NCBI GenBank assembly: GCA_050293885.1 | Contig: JBNKNO010000001.1 | Location: 124,001 to 188,000, forward strand | From: Nitrogeniibacter sp050293885 | GTDB taxonomy: Bacteria > Pseudomonadota > Gammaproteobacteria > Burkholderiales > Rhodocyclaceae | DNA length: 64,000 nucleotides | Direction of reading: 5' to 3' | Shown here: piece by piece, positions 17,218 to 25,670 of the stretch | How the letters are laid out: every line of letters begins with the position of its first letter | How positions within the stretch are numbered: position 1 is the first letter of the stretch | The notes under the pieces: model-generated | What the model was told of the DNA's origin: nothing | Seen by the model: the letters and a program-made list of their open reading frames with translations, nothing else | Databases searched by the model: none | Made by a program: the position numbers and the translations under genes

Positions 17218-19509
17218 ATGAAACGTACGCTTATTCCCGGGTTGCTAGCTGCCCTGTTCGTGGCTGCACCCGCGCTGGCCTTCGAACCTTTTGTTGTGAA
17301 GGATATTCGCGTCGAGGGCATCCAGCGGACCGAGGCTGGTACGGTGTTCAATTACCTGCCTGTCCATGTCGGTGACCGATTTACCGAAGAGCAGGCCCAA
17401 GGGGCCATCAAGGCGCTGTTTGGTACCGGCTTCTTCGACGATGTTCGAATCGAGGCCGAAGACGGCGTTCTCGTTGTCGTCGTCGATGAGCGACCGGCCG
17501 TTGCCAAGATTGATTTTGTCGGCGTGAAGGAATTCGATGCGGCGGCACTCAAGGATGGTCTGAAGCAGTTTGGTCTGGCCGAATCGCGTATTTTTGATCG
17601 TTCGGTGCTGGAACAGGCAGAGCAGGAACTCAAGCGCCAATATCTGACGCGTGGCAAGTATGGTGCAAAGGTCGAAACGACGGTCACGCCCTTGGAGCGC
17701 AATCGCGTTGCGGTGCGCTTTGATGTGACGGAAGGGGACGCCGCCAAGATTCGACAGATCAAGATCGTCGGTAACAAGGTCTTCGAAGAGGACGACTTGA
17801 TCGATCTGTTCGAACAGACCACGCCGGGTTGGCTGACCTGGTATACAAAGACCGACCAGTATTCCCGCCAGAAGCTCTCGGGCGATCTTGAAACCCTGCG
17901 CTCCTTCTATCTCAATCAGGGTTATCTCGACTTCAGCATCGATTCTACGCAGGTGTCGATTACGCCTGACAAAAAGGACATCTACGTCACCGTCAGTATC
18001 ACCGAGGGTGAGAAATACACGGTCTCTGGCGTCAAACTGACCGGTGATCTGATCCTTCCGGATGAAGAATATCGCCGCTTGGTCAAGGTCAAGGCCGGGG
18101 ATACCTTTTCGCGCGAAGCACTGACCGAAACAAACAAGGCGATCACGGATCAGCTTGGCAATGAAGGTTATGCCTTCGCCAACGTCAACGCCGCGCCCGA
18201 GGTCAACCGCGACAAGCACGAAGTCGCATTCACCATCTTTGTCGACCCGGGCAAGCGCGTGTACGTGCATAGAATCAATGTTGCCGGGAACGACCGCACC
18301 CGAGATGAGGTCATCCGGCGTGAAATGCGGCAGATGGAAGGTGCCTGGTACGACGGCGAGCAAATCAACCGTTCCAAAGTGCGGCTTGACCGGCTGGGCT
18401 TCTTCGACGAGGTGAACGTCGAGACGCCTGCCGTGCCCGGTACCACCGATCAGGTGGATGTGAACTATCAGGTCAAGGAGCGTCAGACGGGTAACCTCGC
18501 GCTCGGGGTTGGTTTTTCCAGCTCGGAGAGTGTCGTGTTGTCGGCATCGGTCTCTCAACAAAACCTCTTCGGTTCGGGTAATGCGCTGACCTTTGCGATC
18601 AACACCAGTAAAACCAACCGGGTGTACTCGCTGTCCTATACCAACCCGTATTCGACGATTGATGGTGTCAGTCGCGGTTTCGATGCCTACCATCGAACCT
18701 ACGACGCGGACACACTCGACGTGTCGCGCTACAAGACAGCGTCGACGGGATTTGGCGTGCGTTTCGGCGTGCCGATCGCGGAAGACGATCGCATCAACTT
18801 TGGTCTGGCGATAGATCAAACGAAAGTCACCACCTTCAACGACAGCCCGGTTCAGTACAAGGATTTCGTCGATGCGTTCGGCGACCAGGCGACAAGCCTG
18901 CTCGGGACAATAGGTTGGTCGCGTGACAGCCGTGACAGTTACCTCTATCCGCGCAATGGCAAGTATCAACGCGTGTTCGTCGAACTTGCCTTGCCGCCCG
19001 CGGAGATTCGTTTCGTCAAGGCCTTGTATCAGCACCAGCTCTGGTTCCCGGTGGGGCAGGATTCTGCGTTGATGGTCAACGGCGAGGTGGGTTGGGCGCA
19101 TGGTTATGGCGGTAAGCCGTTGCCGTTCTACAAGAATTTCTATGCTGGTGGTATCGGGTCGGTGCGCGGTTTCGAAACCAGCTCACTCGGACCGCGCATC
19201 ATCAACACCGATGGCGATAATGATTCCATCGGCGGCAATCGCCGGATTATTGGGAACGCGGAGTATTTCTTCCCGTTCCCGGGGACGGGGCGCGACAAGA
19301 CCTTCCGCTTGTCAGTGTTTGTCGATGCCGGCCAGGTGTGGGGCGAGGACGACAAGTTTTCCTTCGGTGACCTGCGGTATAGTGCAGGGATTGGTTTTGC
19401 GTGGAGTTCGCCAGTGGGACCGCTGAAGCTGAGCTTGGCAAAACCGCTCAAGAAGAAGGAAGAGGACAAGACGGAGAAGATCCAGTTTCAGTTGGGGTCG
19501 ACGTTTTGA
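17218..19509 (+). CDS. bamA: Outer membrane protein assembly factor BamA
   Basis: Central outer-membrane subunit that folds beta-barrel proteins. The 763-residue precursor begins with a signal peptide (MKRTLIPGLLAALFVAAPALA, then FEPF). Five POTRA repeats fill about residues 22-420, the first opening VKDIRVEGIQR. A C-terminal 16-stranded barrel follows, with the VRGF lock motif (GGIGSVRGFETS near residue 650) and a terminal phenylalanine (FQLGSTF) as required for outer-membrane insertion. The neighbours rseP and skp are functionally linked. Confidence 0.97.
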   Translation: MKRTLIPGLLAALFVAAPALAFEPFVVKDIRVEGIQRTEAGTVFNYLPVHVGDRFTEEQAQGAIKALFGTGFFDDVRIEAEDGVLVVVVDERPAVAKIDFVGVKEFDAAALKDGLKQFGLAESRIFDRSVLEQAEQELKRQYLTRGKYGAKVETTVTPLERNRVAVRFDVTEGDAAKIRQIKIVGNKVFEEDDLIDLFEQTTPGWLTWYTKTDQYSRQKLSGDLETLRSFYLNQGYLDFSIDSTQVSITPDKKDIYVTVSITEGEKYTVSGVKLTGDLILPDEEYRRLVKVKAGDTFSREALTETNKAITDQLGNEGYAFANVNAAPEVNRDKHEVAFTIFVDPGKRVYVHRINVAGNDRTRDEVIRREMRQMEGAWYDGEQINRSKVRLDRLGFFDEVNVETPAVPGTTDQVDVNYQVKERQTGNLALGVGFSSSESVVLSASVSQQNLFGSGNALTFAINTSKTNRVYSLSYTNPYSTIDGVSRGFDAYHRTYDADTLDVSRYKTASTGFGVRFGVPIAEDDRINFGLAIDQTKVTTFNDSPVQYKDFVDAFGDQATSLLGTIGWSRDSRDSYLYPRNGKYQRVFVELALPPAEIRFVKALYQHQLWFPVGQDSALMVNGEVGWAHGYGGKPLPFYKNFYAGGIGSVRGFETSSLGPRIINTDGDNDSIGGNRRIIGNAEYFFPFPGTGRDKTFRLSVFVDAGQVWGEDDKFSFGDLRYSAGIGFAWSSPVGPLKLSLAKPLKKKEEDKTEKIQFQLGSTF

Positions 19510-19538
19510 TGTTTTGCGATATGTTTTCGGAGGTTCGA

Positions 19539-20129
19539 GTGAAGATTTCCCGTTTCGCGTTGATACTGGGCGTCGCGCTGTCCGTGGCTGCCCCGGGCGT
19601 CATGGCGGAGTCTCGTATTGGTTTTGTCAATTCCGATCGCGTGATGCGTGAGTCCGCACCGGCGGTTCTCGCACAGCGTCAGCTTGAACAGGAGTTTTCC
19701 AAGCGCGATGGCGAGTTGCAGAACATGGCCAAGGAACTCCAGGCGATGAAGNNNNNNNCACAGCGTCAGCTTGAACAGGAGTTTTCCAAGCGCGATGGCG
19801 AGTTGCAGAACATGGCCAAGGAACTCCAGGCGATGAAGGCTGATCTCGAAAAGAACGGTCTCACCATGACCGAAGCGGATCGCAAGAAGAAAGAGCGTGA
19901 GTTCGGCGACCTGAATCGCGAGTTTCAGCGTCGTCAGCGAGAATTTCGCGAGGACCTGAACCAGCGCCGCAACGAGGAACTGGCCACCGTGCTCGATCGT
20001 GCCAACAAAGCCGTCAAGACAATTGCCGAGCGCGAGAAATACGACATCATTTTCCAGGAGGCGGTGTACGCCAGCCCGGGTATCGATATTACAGATAAGG
20101 TCATCAAGGAACTTGGCAACGGCAAGTAA
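19539..20129 (+). CDS. skp: Periplasmic chaperone Skp/OmpH (contains a 7-N gap and a suspect duplication)
   Basis: Periplasmic chaperone that carries unfolded outer-membrane proteins to BamA. The predicted signal peptide (VKISRFALILGVALSVAAPGVMA in two overlapping hydrophobic stretches) is followed by ESRIGFVNSDRVMRE and a long charged coiled-coil. I chose GTG 19539 because GGAGG lies 5 bases upstream; ATGs at 19509 and 19521 are in frame but lack a clear site. As written the product is 196 residues. Removing the 87-nt repeat-plus-N unit gives 167, the usual Skp size, so the extra copy is probably an assembly error. Confidence 0.88.
   Translation: MKISRFALILGVALSVAAPGVMAESRIGFVNSDRVMRESAPAVLAQRQLEQEFSKRDGELQNMAKELQAMKXXXQRQLEQEFSKRDGELQNMAKELQAMKADLEKNGLTMTEADRKKKEREFGDLNREFQRRQREFREDLNQRRNEELATVLDRANKAVKTIAEREKYDIIFQEAVYASPGIDITDKVIKELGNGK
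19672..19838. repeat. 80-bp exact direct repeat flanking a 7-N scaffold gap in skp
   Basis: Bases 19672-19751 and 19759-19838 are identical and lie on either side of NNNNNNN (19752-19758). This is the pattern left when two contigs with overlapping ends are joined without merging. The unit plus gap is 87 bases, so the reading frame stays open by chance or by the gap size chosen. Confidence 0.9.
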
Positions 20130-20139
20130 GACGCCGTCA

Positions 20140-21171
20140 GTGCGTTCGTTGACGCTGGCCGAAATCATCGCCCGCCTCGGCGGGCGTTTGCGTGGTGAGG
20201 CATCGATTGCGGTCAGCGGCGTAGCGCCGCTCGAGCGGGCGCGAGAAGGTCAAGTGACATTTCTCGCCAATCCCCGCTATCGCAGTCAGCTAAGCCAGAC
20301 GCGGGCCTCCGTCGTCGTGGTTGATGAGAACACCGACGTGCCGGCGGGGCTGGCCGCGATTCACACCAAGAACCCGTACCTGTATTTTGCGCGGGTGGTC
20401 GCCCTGCTCAATCCCCCTGAGGCTCATTCAGGGGGTATTCATCCGAATGCGACGGTGGACGGGCGCGTCCACGACAGTGCCTGCGTGGCTGCAGGAGCGA
20501 CGATTGAGGCCGGGGCCGAGATTGGCGAAGCGGCGTATATCGGGCCCGGCTGCGTGGTCGGGCGCAACGCGCGCATCGGGCGTGGCGTTCGTCTCGAAGC
20601 CAACGTGACCGTCTATGCAAACTGTGTGATCGGAAACGATTGCCTGATTCATGCCGGCGCGGTCATTGGCGCCGATGGGTTCGGATTCGCACGCACGGAC
20701 GAAGGACAATGGGTGAAGTTTCCCCAGATTGGTGCTGTGCGGATCGGTGATAATGTCGAGATCGGTGCGAACACCACCATCGACCGAGGCGCCATGGAAG
20801 ACACCGTGATTGGCAACGGGGTCAAGCTCGACAACCAGATTCAGATCGGCCACAACGTGGAGATCGGAGACGACACCGCCATTGCTGGCTGCGTGGGGGT
20901 CGCCGGGAGTACGCGCATCGGCAAGCGCTGCATGATTGGTGGTCAGGCCGGCATTATCGGGCACCTGACGCTGGTGGACGACGTGGTCGTTTCGGCGGGC
21001 ACGCTGGTCACCAAATCGATTCGTTCGCCCGGCGTCTACACAGCCAATCTGCCGCTGCAAAATCATGCGGAATGGGTCAGGAATTTCTCGCGACTGCGCC
21101 ATCTCGATTCGATGGCAAACAGCATTCGCACACTCGAAAAACGACTTGATAAAGGGGAGAGCGAGTCGTGA
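20140..21171 (+). CDS. lpxD: UDP-3-O-(3-hydroxyacyl)glucosamine N-acyltransferase LpxD
   Basis: Third acylation step of lipid A synthesis, adding a hydroxyacyl chain from ACP to the glucosamine nitrogen. The 343-residue protein has an N-terminal uridine-binding domain (LTLAEIIARLGGRLRG... VTFLANPRY) and a left-handed beta-helix of hexapeptide repeats, with the catalytic histidine in QIGHNVEIGD near residue 238. The start is probably GTG 20140, 10 bp after skp; the frame is open upstream but in the shadow of skp. The stop overlaps the fabZ GTG start (GTGA). Confidence 0.94.
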   Translation: MRSLTLAEIIARLGGRLRGEASIAVSGVAPLERAREGQVTFLANPRYRSQLSQTRASVVVVDENTDVPAGLAAIHTKNPYLYFARVVALLNPPEAHSGGIHPNATVDGRVHDSACVAAGATIEAGAEIGEAAYIGPGCVVGRNARIGRGVRLEANVTVYANCVIGNDCLIHAGAVIGADGFGFARTDEGQWVKFPQIGAVRIGDNVEIGANTTIDRGAMEDTVIGNGVKLDNQIQIGHNVEIGDDTAIAGCVGVAGSTRIGKRCMIGGQAGIIGHLTLVDDVVVSAGTLVTKSIRSPGVYTANLPLQNHAEWVRNFSRLRHLDSMANSIRTLEKRLDKGESES

Positions 21172-21615
21172 GCACCATTATTGATATCAACGAAATAGTG
21201 AAGTACCTGCCGCATCGGTACCCGTTCCTTTTGATCGACCGTGTGGTCGAGTTCGAAGAAGGCAAACGGGTGGTGGCGCTCAAGAACGTGACCATGAACG
21301 AACCGTTCTTCCCGGGCCATTTTCCGCACCATCCGGTCATGCCGGGCGTGTTGATCGTCGAGGCCATGGCCCAGGCGGCTGCAGTGCTCTCATTCAAGAG
21401 CATGGGGAACATGCCTGGCGACGATCAGGTGGTGTATTTCGCCGGCATCGACAACGTGCGTTTTCAAGCGACCCGTGACGCCGGGCGATCAATTGCTGAT
21501 GGAAGTGGTCATCACCAACAACAAGCGCAACATCTACAAGTACAAGGCCGTGGCGCGCGTTGATGGTGAAGTGGCTGCCGAAGCCGAACTCATGTGTGCG
21601 CTCAAGACGCTGTGA
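21168..21615 (+). CDS. fabZ: 3-hydroxyacyl-ACP dehydratase FabZ, interrupted by a one-base frameshift
   Basis: Dehydrates hydroxyacyl-ACP in fatty acid synthesis and competes with LpxA/LpxD for substrate. The first 97 residues are normal FabZ, with catalytic H51 and E65 in PFFPGHFPHHPVMPGVLIVEA (two overlapping family motifs). After GIDNVRF the frame goes wrong and ends at 21563. Dropping one T from TTTT at 21461-21464 restores FKRPVTPGDQLLMEVVITNN and then YKAVARVDGEVAAEAELMCA, ending at 21615, where the stop overlaps the lpxA ATG. A sequencing or assembly error is most likely, because the gene is normally essential. Confidence 0.9.
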
Positions 21616-22385
21616 TGATTCACCCGACAGCAATCGTCGATCCCGCCGCGAAGCTTGGCGCGGATGTCGCGGTCGGGCCGTACTCGATCATCGGCCCGCA
21701 TGTGGAAATCGGTGACGGATCGCGCATCGGTCCGCACGTCGTGATCGAAGGGCACACCCGCATCGGTCGTGAAAACGAGATCTTCCAGTTTTGCTCGATT
21801 GGCGCCGTGCCGCAGGACAAGAAATACGACGACGAAGACACCCGGCTGGAAATCGGCGATCGCAACACCATTCGTGAGTATTGCTCGTTCAATGTCGGCA
21901 CCTCGCAGGATGTCGGTGTCACCCGCATGGGCGACGACAACTGGATCATGGCCTACGTGCATGTGGCGCACGACTGCCAGGTCGGCAATCACACCATCTT
22001 CGCAAACAACGCGACGCTGGCTGGCCATGTGCATGTGGGTGACTGGGCCATCCTCGGTGGCTTTACCGGCGTACATCAGTTTGTGCGTGTCGGCGCGCAC
22101 TCGTTTTGCGGTGTTGGCACGGTGCTGCTGCAGGATCTTCCGCCCTTTGTCACGGTGTCTGGCAATCCGGCGAGTCCGCATGGCATCAACAGCGAAGGCT
22201 TGAAGCGTCGTGGCTTTTCAGCCGACGATATTCGCGCCATCAAGCGCGCCTACCGCAGCCTCTATCGGGAAGGCCTGACGCTGGAAGAAGCGCGTCAGGC
22301 GGTTGGCAACATGGCGACGCAATGCGACGCCGTGCGCATGCTGGCCGACTTCATCGCGGTCTCCAATCGCGGGATCGTTCGCTAG
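21615..22385 (+). CDS. lpxA: Acyl-ACP--UDP-N-acetylglucosamine O-acyltransferase LpxA
   Basis: First step of lipid A synthesis. The 256-residue protein is a left-handed beta-helix with many hexapeptide repeats from residue 2 (IHPTAIVDPAAKLG onward), the catalytic-histidine region VAHDCQVGNH near residue 120 and an alpha-helical C-terminus (GLKRRGFS ... IKRAYRSLYREG). ATG 21615 overlaps the fabZ stop by one base, and the frame upstream is only a shadow of fabZ. Confidence 0.97.
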   Translation: MIHPTAIVDPAAKLGADVAVGPYSIIGPHVEIGDGSRIGPHVVIEGHTRIGRENEIFQFCSIGAVPQDKKYDDEDTRLEIGDRNTIREYCSFNVGTSQDVGVTRMGDDNWIMAYVHVAHDCQVGNHTIFANNATLAGHVHVGDWAILGGFTGVHQFVRVGAHSFCGVGTVLLQDLPPFVTVSGNPASPHGINSEGLKRRGFSADDIRAIKRAYRSLYREGLTLEEARQAVGNMATQCDAVRMLADFIAVSNRGIVR

Positions 22386-22389
22386 CGCC

Positions 22390-23541
22390 ATGGCTGCGGT
22401 TCGTATCGCCATGGTCGCTGGCGAAGCGTCCGGTGACCTGCTGGCCAGTCATCTCATTGCCGCACTCAAGGCGCGCCTGCCAACGCTTTCGTGTTTTGGT
22501 ATTGGTGGCCCCAAGATGGCGCAGCTCGGCTTCGATAGCTGGTGGCCGTGCGATCGCCTCGCCGTGCATGGCTACGTCGACGCGCTCAAGCGCTATCGCG
22601 AGCTGTCGGGGATTCGCAAGTCGCTGCTCAAACGTCTGCTAGCCGATCCGCCCGATATCTTCATCGGTGTTGATGCGCCCGATTTCAGCCTCTGGCTGGA
22701 ACGGCAGTTGCGTCAGCGTGGGGTGACCACGGTTCATTTCGTCAGCCCCTCCATCTGGGCCTGGCGGGGTGGGCGTATCAAGAAGATCGCCAAGGCGGTC
22801 GACAAGATGCTCTGCCTGTTTCCTTTCGAAGCGCCGATCTATGAGCAGGCCGGCATTCCGGCCGCCTACGTCGGACATCCGTTGGCTGACGAGTTTCCAT
22901 TGCACCCCGATCGGGACGCCGCGCGCGAGCGCTTGCGGCTGCCGGTCGATGTGCCGGTGTTCGCGTTGCTGCCGGGCAGCCGCGAGTCGGAGGTGCAAAA
23001 CCTGTCGCCGCTGTTCCTGTCCGCGGCAAAGCTTCTCGCAGCGCGCTATCCCGACGCCAGGTTTCTGGTGCCGCTTGCCACACGACAGACCCGCGACATT
23101 TTCGAGCAGGTGCGCTACGAGCTTCAATGTGGCGAGCTGCCAGTCAATGTGCTCTTCGGGCATGCCCCCGAAGCCATGACCGCGGCGGATGTGGTGTTGG
23201 TGGCCAGCGGAACGGCGTCGCTCGAAGCGGCCTTGCTCAAACGGCCGATGGTCATCAGCTACCGCATGGGTGCGCTGCAGTACCGTCTCATGAAGCGCAT
23301 GGCGTATCTGCCGTGGGTTGGATTGCCGAACATTCTTTGCAATGACTCACTCGTACCCGAGTTGCTGCAAGAGGACGCGACGCCGGAGCGCCTCGCCGAT
23401 GCCGCCATCGCCTGGATGGAGGACGCTGACGCCCGTGCCGCACTGGAAGCGCGTTTCATGAGCCTGCATCAAAGCTTGCGCCAGGACACCGCGACCAAGG
23501 CTGCCGATGCCATTTTGCCGATGCTGGGAGAGGTGTCATGA
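22390..23541 (+). CDS. lpxB: Lipid-A-disaccharide synthase LpxB
   Basis: Joins UDP-2,3-diacylglucosamine and lipid X into the lipid A disaccharide at the inner membrane. The 383-residue GT19 glycosyltransferase has VAGEASGDLLASHL at the N-terminus, FVSPSIWAWR in the middle, LLPGSRESEV, and ASGTASLEAALLKRPMVISY in the nucleotide-binding half. ATG 22390 lies 4 bp after lpxA, and the stop overlaps rnhB by 4 bp (ATGA). Confidence 0.96.
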   Translation: MAAVRIAMVAGEASGDLLASHLIAALKARLPTLSCFGIGGPKMAQLGFDSWWPCDRLAVHGYVDALKRYRELSGIRKSLLKRLLADPPDIFIGVDAPDFSLWLERQLRQRGVTTVHFVSPSIWAWRGGRIKKIAKAVDKMLCLFPFEAPIYEQAGIPAAYVGHPLADEFPLHPDRDAARERLRLPVDVPVFALLPGSRESEVQNLSPLFLSAAKLLAARYPDARFLVPLATRQTRDIFEQVRYELQCGELPVNVLFGHAPEAMTAADVVLVASGTASLEAALLKRPMVISYRMGALQYRLMKRMAYLPWVGLPNILCNDSLVPELLQEDATPERLADAAIAWMEDADARAALEARFMSLHQSLRQDTATKAADAILPMLGEVS

Positions 23542-24131
23542 GCGCGTCGATCCTGATCTGCGGTGTTGATGAAGCCGGACGCGGCCCGTTGTGCGGGCCG
23601 GTGGTGGCGGCCGCCGTCATTCTTGATCCGGCGCGTCCCATCGACGGGTTGTGCGACTCGAAAAAGCTGACCGAAAAGCGCCGCGAAGCGCTCGCGCCGC
23701 TGATCCGCGAGCGCGCGCTGGCGTGGGCAATTGCCGAAGCCAGCGTCGAGGAGATCGATACCCTCAACATCCTGCATGCCTCCATGCTCGCCATGAAACG
23801 GGCCGTGCTGGCACTGGGGGCCGCCCCCACACGCGTGCTGGTCGATGGCAATCGATGCCCGGACGTGCCATATCCGGCGACCGCCATCGTCAAGGGCGAC
23901 GCGACCGAACCGGCCATTTCCGCGGCGTCGATACTCGCCAAGACCGAACGTGATGCGCAGATGCGTGTACTTGACCAAGCGTATCCGCACTACGGCCTGG
24001 CCGGGCACAAGGGCTACCCGACGCCGGCGCATCTGGCAGCCATCCGCGAACATGGCGTGGCGGACTTCTATCGGAAGACTTTCGGGCCGGTGCGGGCGAT
24101 CTGGGAAAACCCCTCGCTGTTCGACGACTAG
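23538..24131 (+). CDS. rnhB: Ribonuclease HII
   Basis: Removes RNA from RNA-DNA hybrids and single ribonucleotides from DNA. The 197-residue protein has the catalytic pair in CGVDEAGRGPLCGPV (D11, E12), the SKKLTEKRRE segment, the third acidic residue in VLVDGNRCP and a fourth in the SILAKTERD segment. It has the usual size. Adjacent lpxB-rnhB is a common proteobacterial arrangement. Confidence 0.96.
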   Translation: MSASILICGVDEAGRGPLCGPVVAAAVILDPARPIDGLCDSKKLTEKRREALAPLIRERALAWAIAEASVEEIDTLNILHASMLAMKRAVLALGAAPTRVLVDGNRCPDVPYPATAIVKGDATEPAISAASILAKTERDAQMRVLDQAYPHYGLAGHKGYPTPAHLAAIREHGVADFYRKTFGPVRAIWENPSLFDD

Positions 24132-24146
24132 CTCGACACGCCGCTC

Positions 24147-24935
24147 ATGAAAACGATCTCGTCGCGCGACAATCCGCTCATCAAGAAGGTCAGGGCGCTT
24201 GCTCACAACGCGCGGGACCGGCGAAAGCTCGGGCAGACGATTCTCGACGGCGCGCACCTTGTCGATGCCGCCGTGAGTGCCGGGTTTGTGCCGTGCGCGG
24301 TGCTGCTCAGTACGCAAGGGGCCGAGCGCGCCGAGCACACTGCGCTGTGTGCCAGACTGCCAGCGTCGGTGCCGGTGGCCATCGTGCCCGATGCCCTGTT
24401 CTCGCAACTGAGTCCGGTTGAAACACCCTCCGGCATGCTCGCCGTCATCGATACGCCGACATCGCCATCGGCGTTGCCGACAACGGGCGACGTGCTGGTG
24501 CTCGACGCCGTGCAGGACGCCGGCAATCTCGGCACGTTGTTGCGCACCGCCGCCGCCGCCGGCTTGCATCGAGCCGTGCTCACGCCGGGTTGTGCGCAAG
24601 CATGGTCGCCCCGCGTGTTGCGCGCGGCGATGGGCGCTCACTTTGTGATGGCCATCCACGAACAGGTCGATGCCGTTGCCTACCTGCGCAACTATGGTGA
24701 GCGTATCTTCGTGACCGCGCTCGGCGAGGACAGTGGCAACCTCTTCGATGCCGACCTGCGCCGGCAAGGTGCGTGGGTGTTCGGCGCCGAGGGCGCGGGG
24801 GTATCGGCGAGTTTGCAGGCGCTGGCGACCGACCGGCTTGTCATTCCCATGCCCGGGACGATGGAATCACTCAACGTCGCCGCCGCTGCCGCGGTCTGTC
24901 TGTTCGAGCAAGTGCGTCAGCGGCAGCTCGGCTGA
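24147..24935 (+). CDS. SpoU/TrmH-family RNA methyltransferase
   Basis: Predicted SAM-dependent 2'-O-methyltransferase acting on rRNA or tRNA. The 262-residue protein has an N-terminal substrate-binding domain (NPLIKKVRALAHNARDRRK) followed by the knotted SPOUT fold with its three motifs: LDAVQDAGNLGTLLRTAAAAG-type motif 1 (residues about 115-135), FGAEGAGVS motif 2 and IPMPGTMESLNVAAAAAV motif 3. The exact RNA target cannot be named from sequence. It follows rnhB by 15 bp and probably ends the long operon. Confidence 0.85.
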   Translation: MKTISSRDNPLIKKVRALAHNARDRRKLGQTILDGAHLVDAAVSAGFVPCAVLLSTQGAERAEHTALCARLPASVPVAIVPDALFSQLSPVETPSGMLAVIDTPTSPSALPTTGDVLVLDAVQDAGNLGTLLRTAAAAGLHRAVLTPGCAQAWSPRVLRAAMGAHFVMAIHEQVDAVAYLRNYGERIFVTALGEDSGNLFDADLRRQGAWVFGAEGAGVSASLQALATDRLVIPMPGTMESLNVAAAAAVCLFEQVRQRQLG

Positions 24936-25147
24936 ATCGCGACGCGGCTGTGCAATAGCGCACACGCCCATCCCATCCGTGCGGCTCCCCCTGCTCTCAC
25001 ACAGCAAAACGTGAACAATGCCCGCGCACGGGCGCAAGTTTTCAACGATTTTGGGCGCGTAGCGCTGCATCACTGTTTGCGACGAGGGAGACGAGCCAAA
25101 GAGCTCGCATACGTCGGGACCACAAATGACACCGATGGAGGAGATAA

Positions 25148-25645
25148 ATGCTTGCCTACGCCAAAGCCAACAAGGGCTTCGCCGAGATTGAGAGCCGTTC
25201 GTTCGGCCTGTCACCCAAGTTGCGTCGTGTGCTGATTCTGATCGATGGAAAGCGTACGGACGAGATGCTGCGTTCGATGCTCGGCATGGACGGCGTCGAC
25301 AAGATGCTCGACGAACTGACCGATCAAGGCTTCATCGAAAAAGTCGAACTCGCGGGTTCCGAAGATGCGCCGGATGCGGCCGCGCCCAGTACCGCATCGC
25401 TCGACGAACTGCCGGACACGCGCTCACCAGACGAGCTGGAGAAGGCCAAGAACTTCATCATCAATACCTTGGTGCATTTTCACGGGCAGTACACCAAGAT
25501 GGACTTGATGCGCGCGGTGAAAGCCTGTGAGACGCACACGGCCTTGCGCGAGCTCTACGCCGATTGGCTGCGCTGCATGAACGAGTCCCGCCAGGCGACA
25601 AAGCGCCTGCCGGAACTCTCCGGGCAGCTCCTTGCAGTGATCTGA
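25148..25645 (+). CDS. Conserved protein of unknown function, winged-helix-like N-terminus
   Basis: I do not recognise a named family. The 165-residue soluble protein falls into two parts. Residues 18-70 (LSPKLRRVLILIDGKRT ... MLDELTDQGFIEKV) resemble a small winged-helix module. After an Ala/Pro/Asp-rich linker (about 70-95), a second helical domain holds HFHGQYTKMDLMRAV and a cysteine pair about 27 residues apart. It has no signal peptide or membrane segment. GGAGGAG lies just before ATG 25148. The preceding 212 bp are non-coding, so it may have its own promoter, though none is obvious. Confidence 0.75.
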   Translation: MLAYAKANKGFAEIESRSFGLSPKLRRVLILIDGKRTDEMLRSMLGMDGVDKMLDELTDQGFIEKVELAGSEDAPDAAAPSTASLDELPDTRSPDELEKAKNFIINTLVHFHGQYTKMDLMRAVKACETHTALRELYADWLRCMNESRQATKRLPELSGQLLAVI

Positions 25646-25670
25646 TCGCCGGGCTGTGTCTGGTCCGGCT

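Noticed and set aside
25020..25040. Terminator after the SpoU methyltransferase gene
   Set aside because: The stem GCCCG-CGCA-CGGGC is only 5 bp, and the T-run is short and separated.
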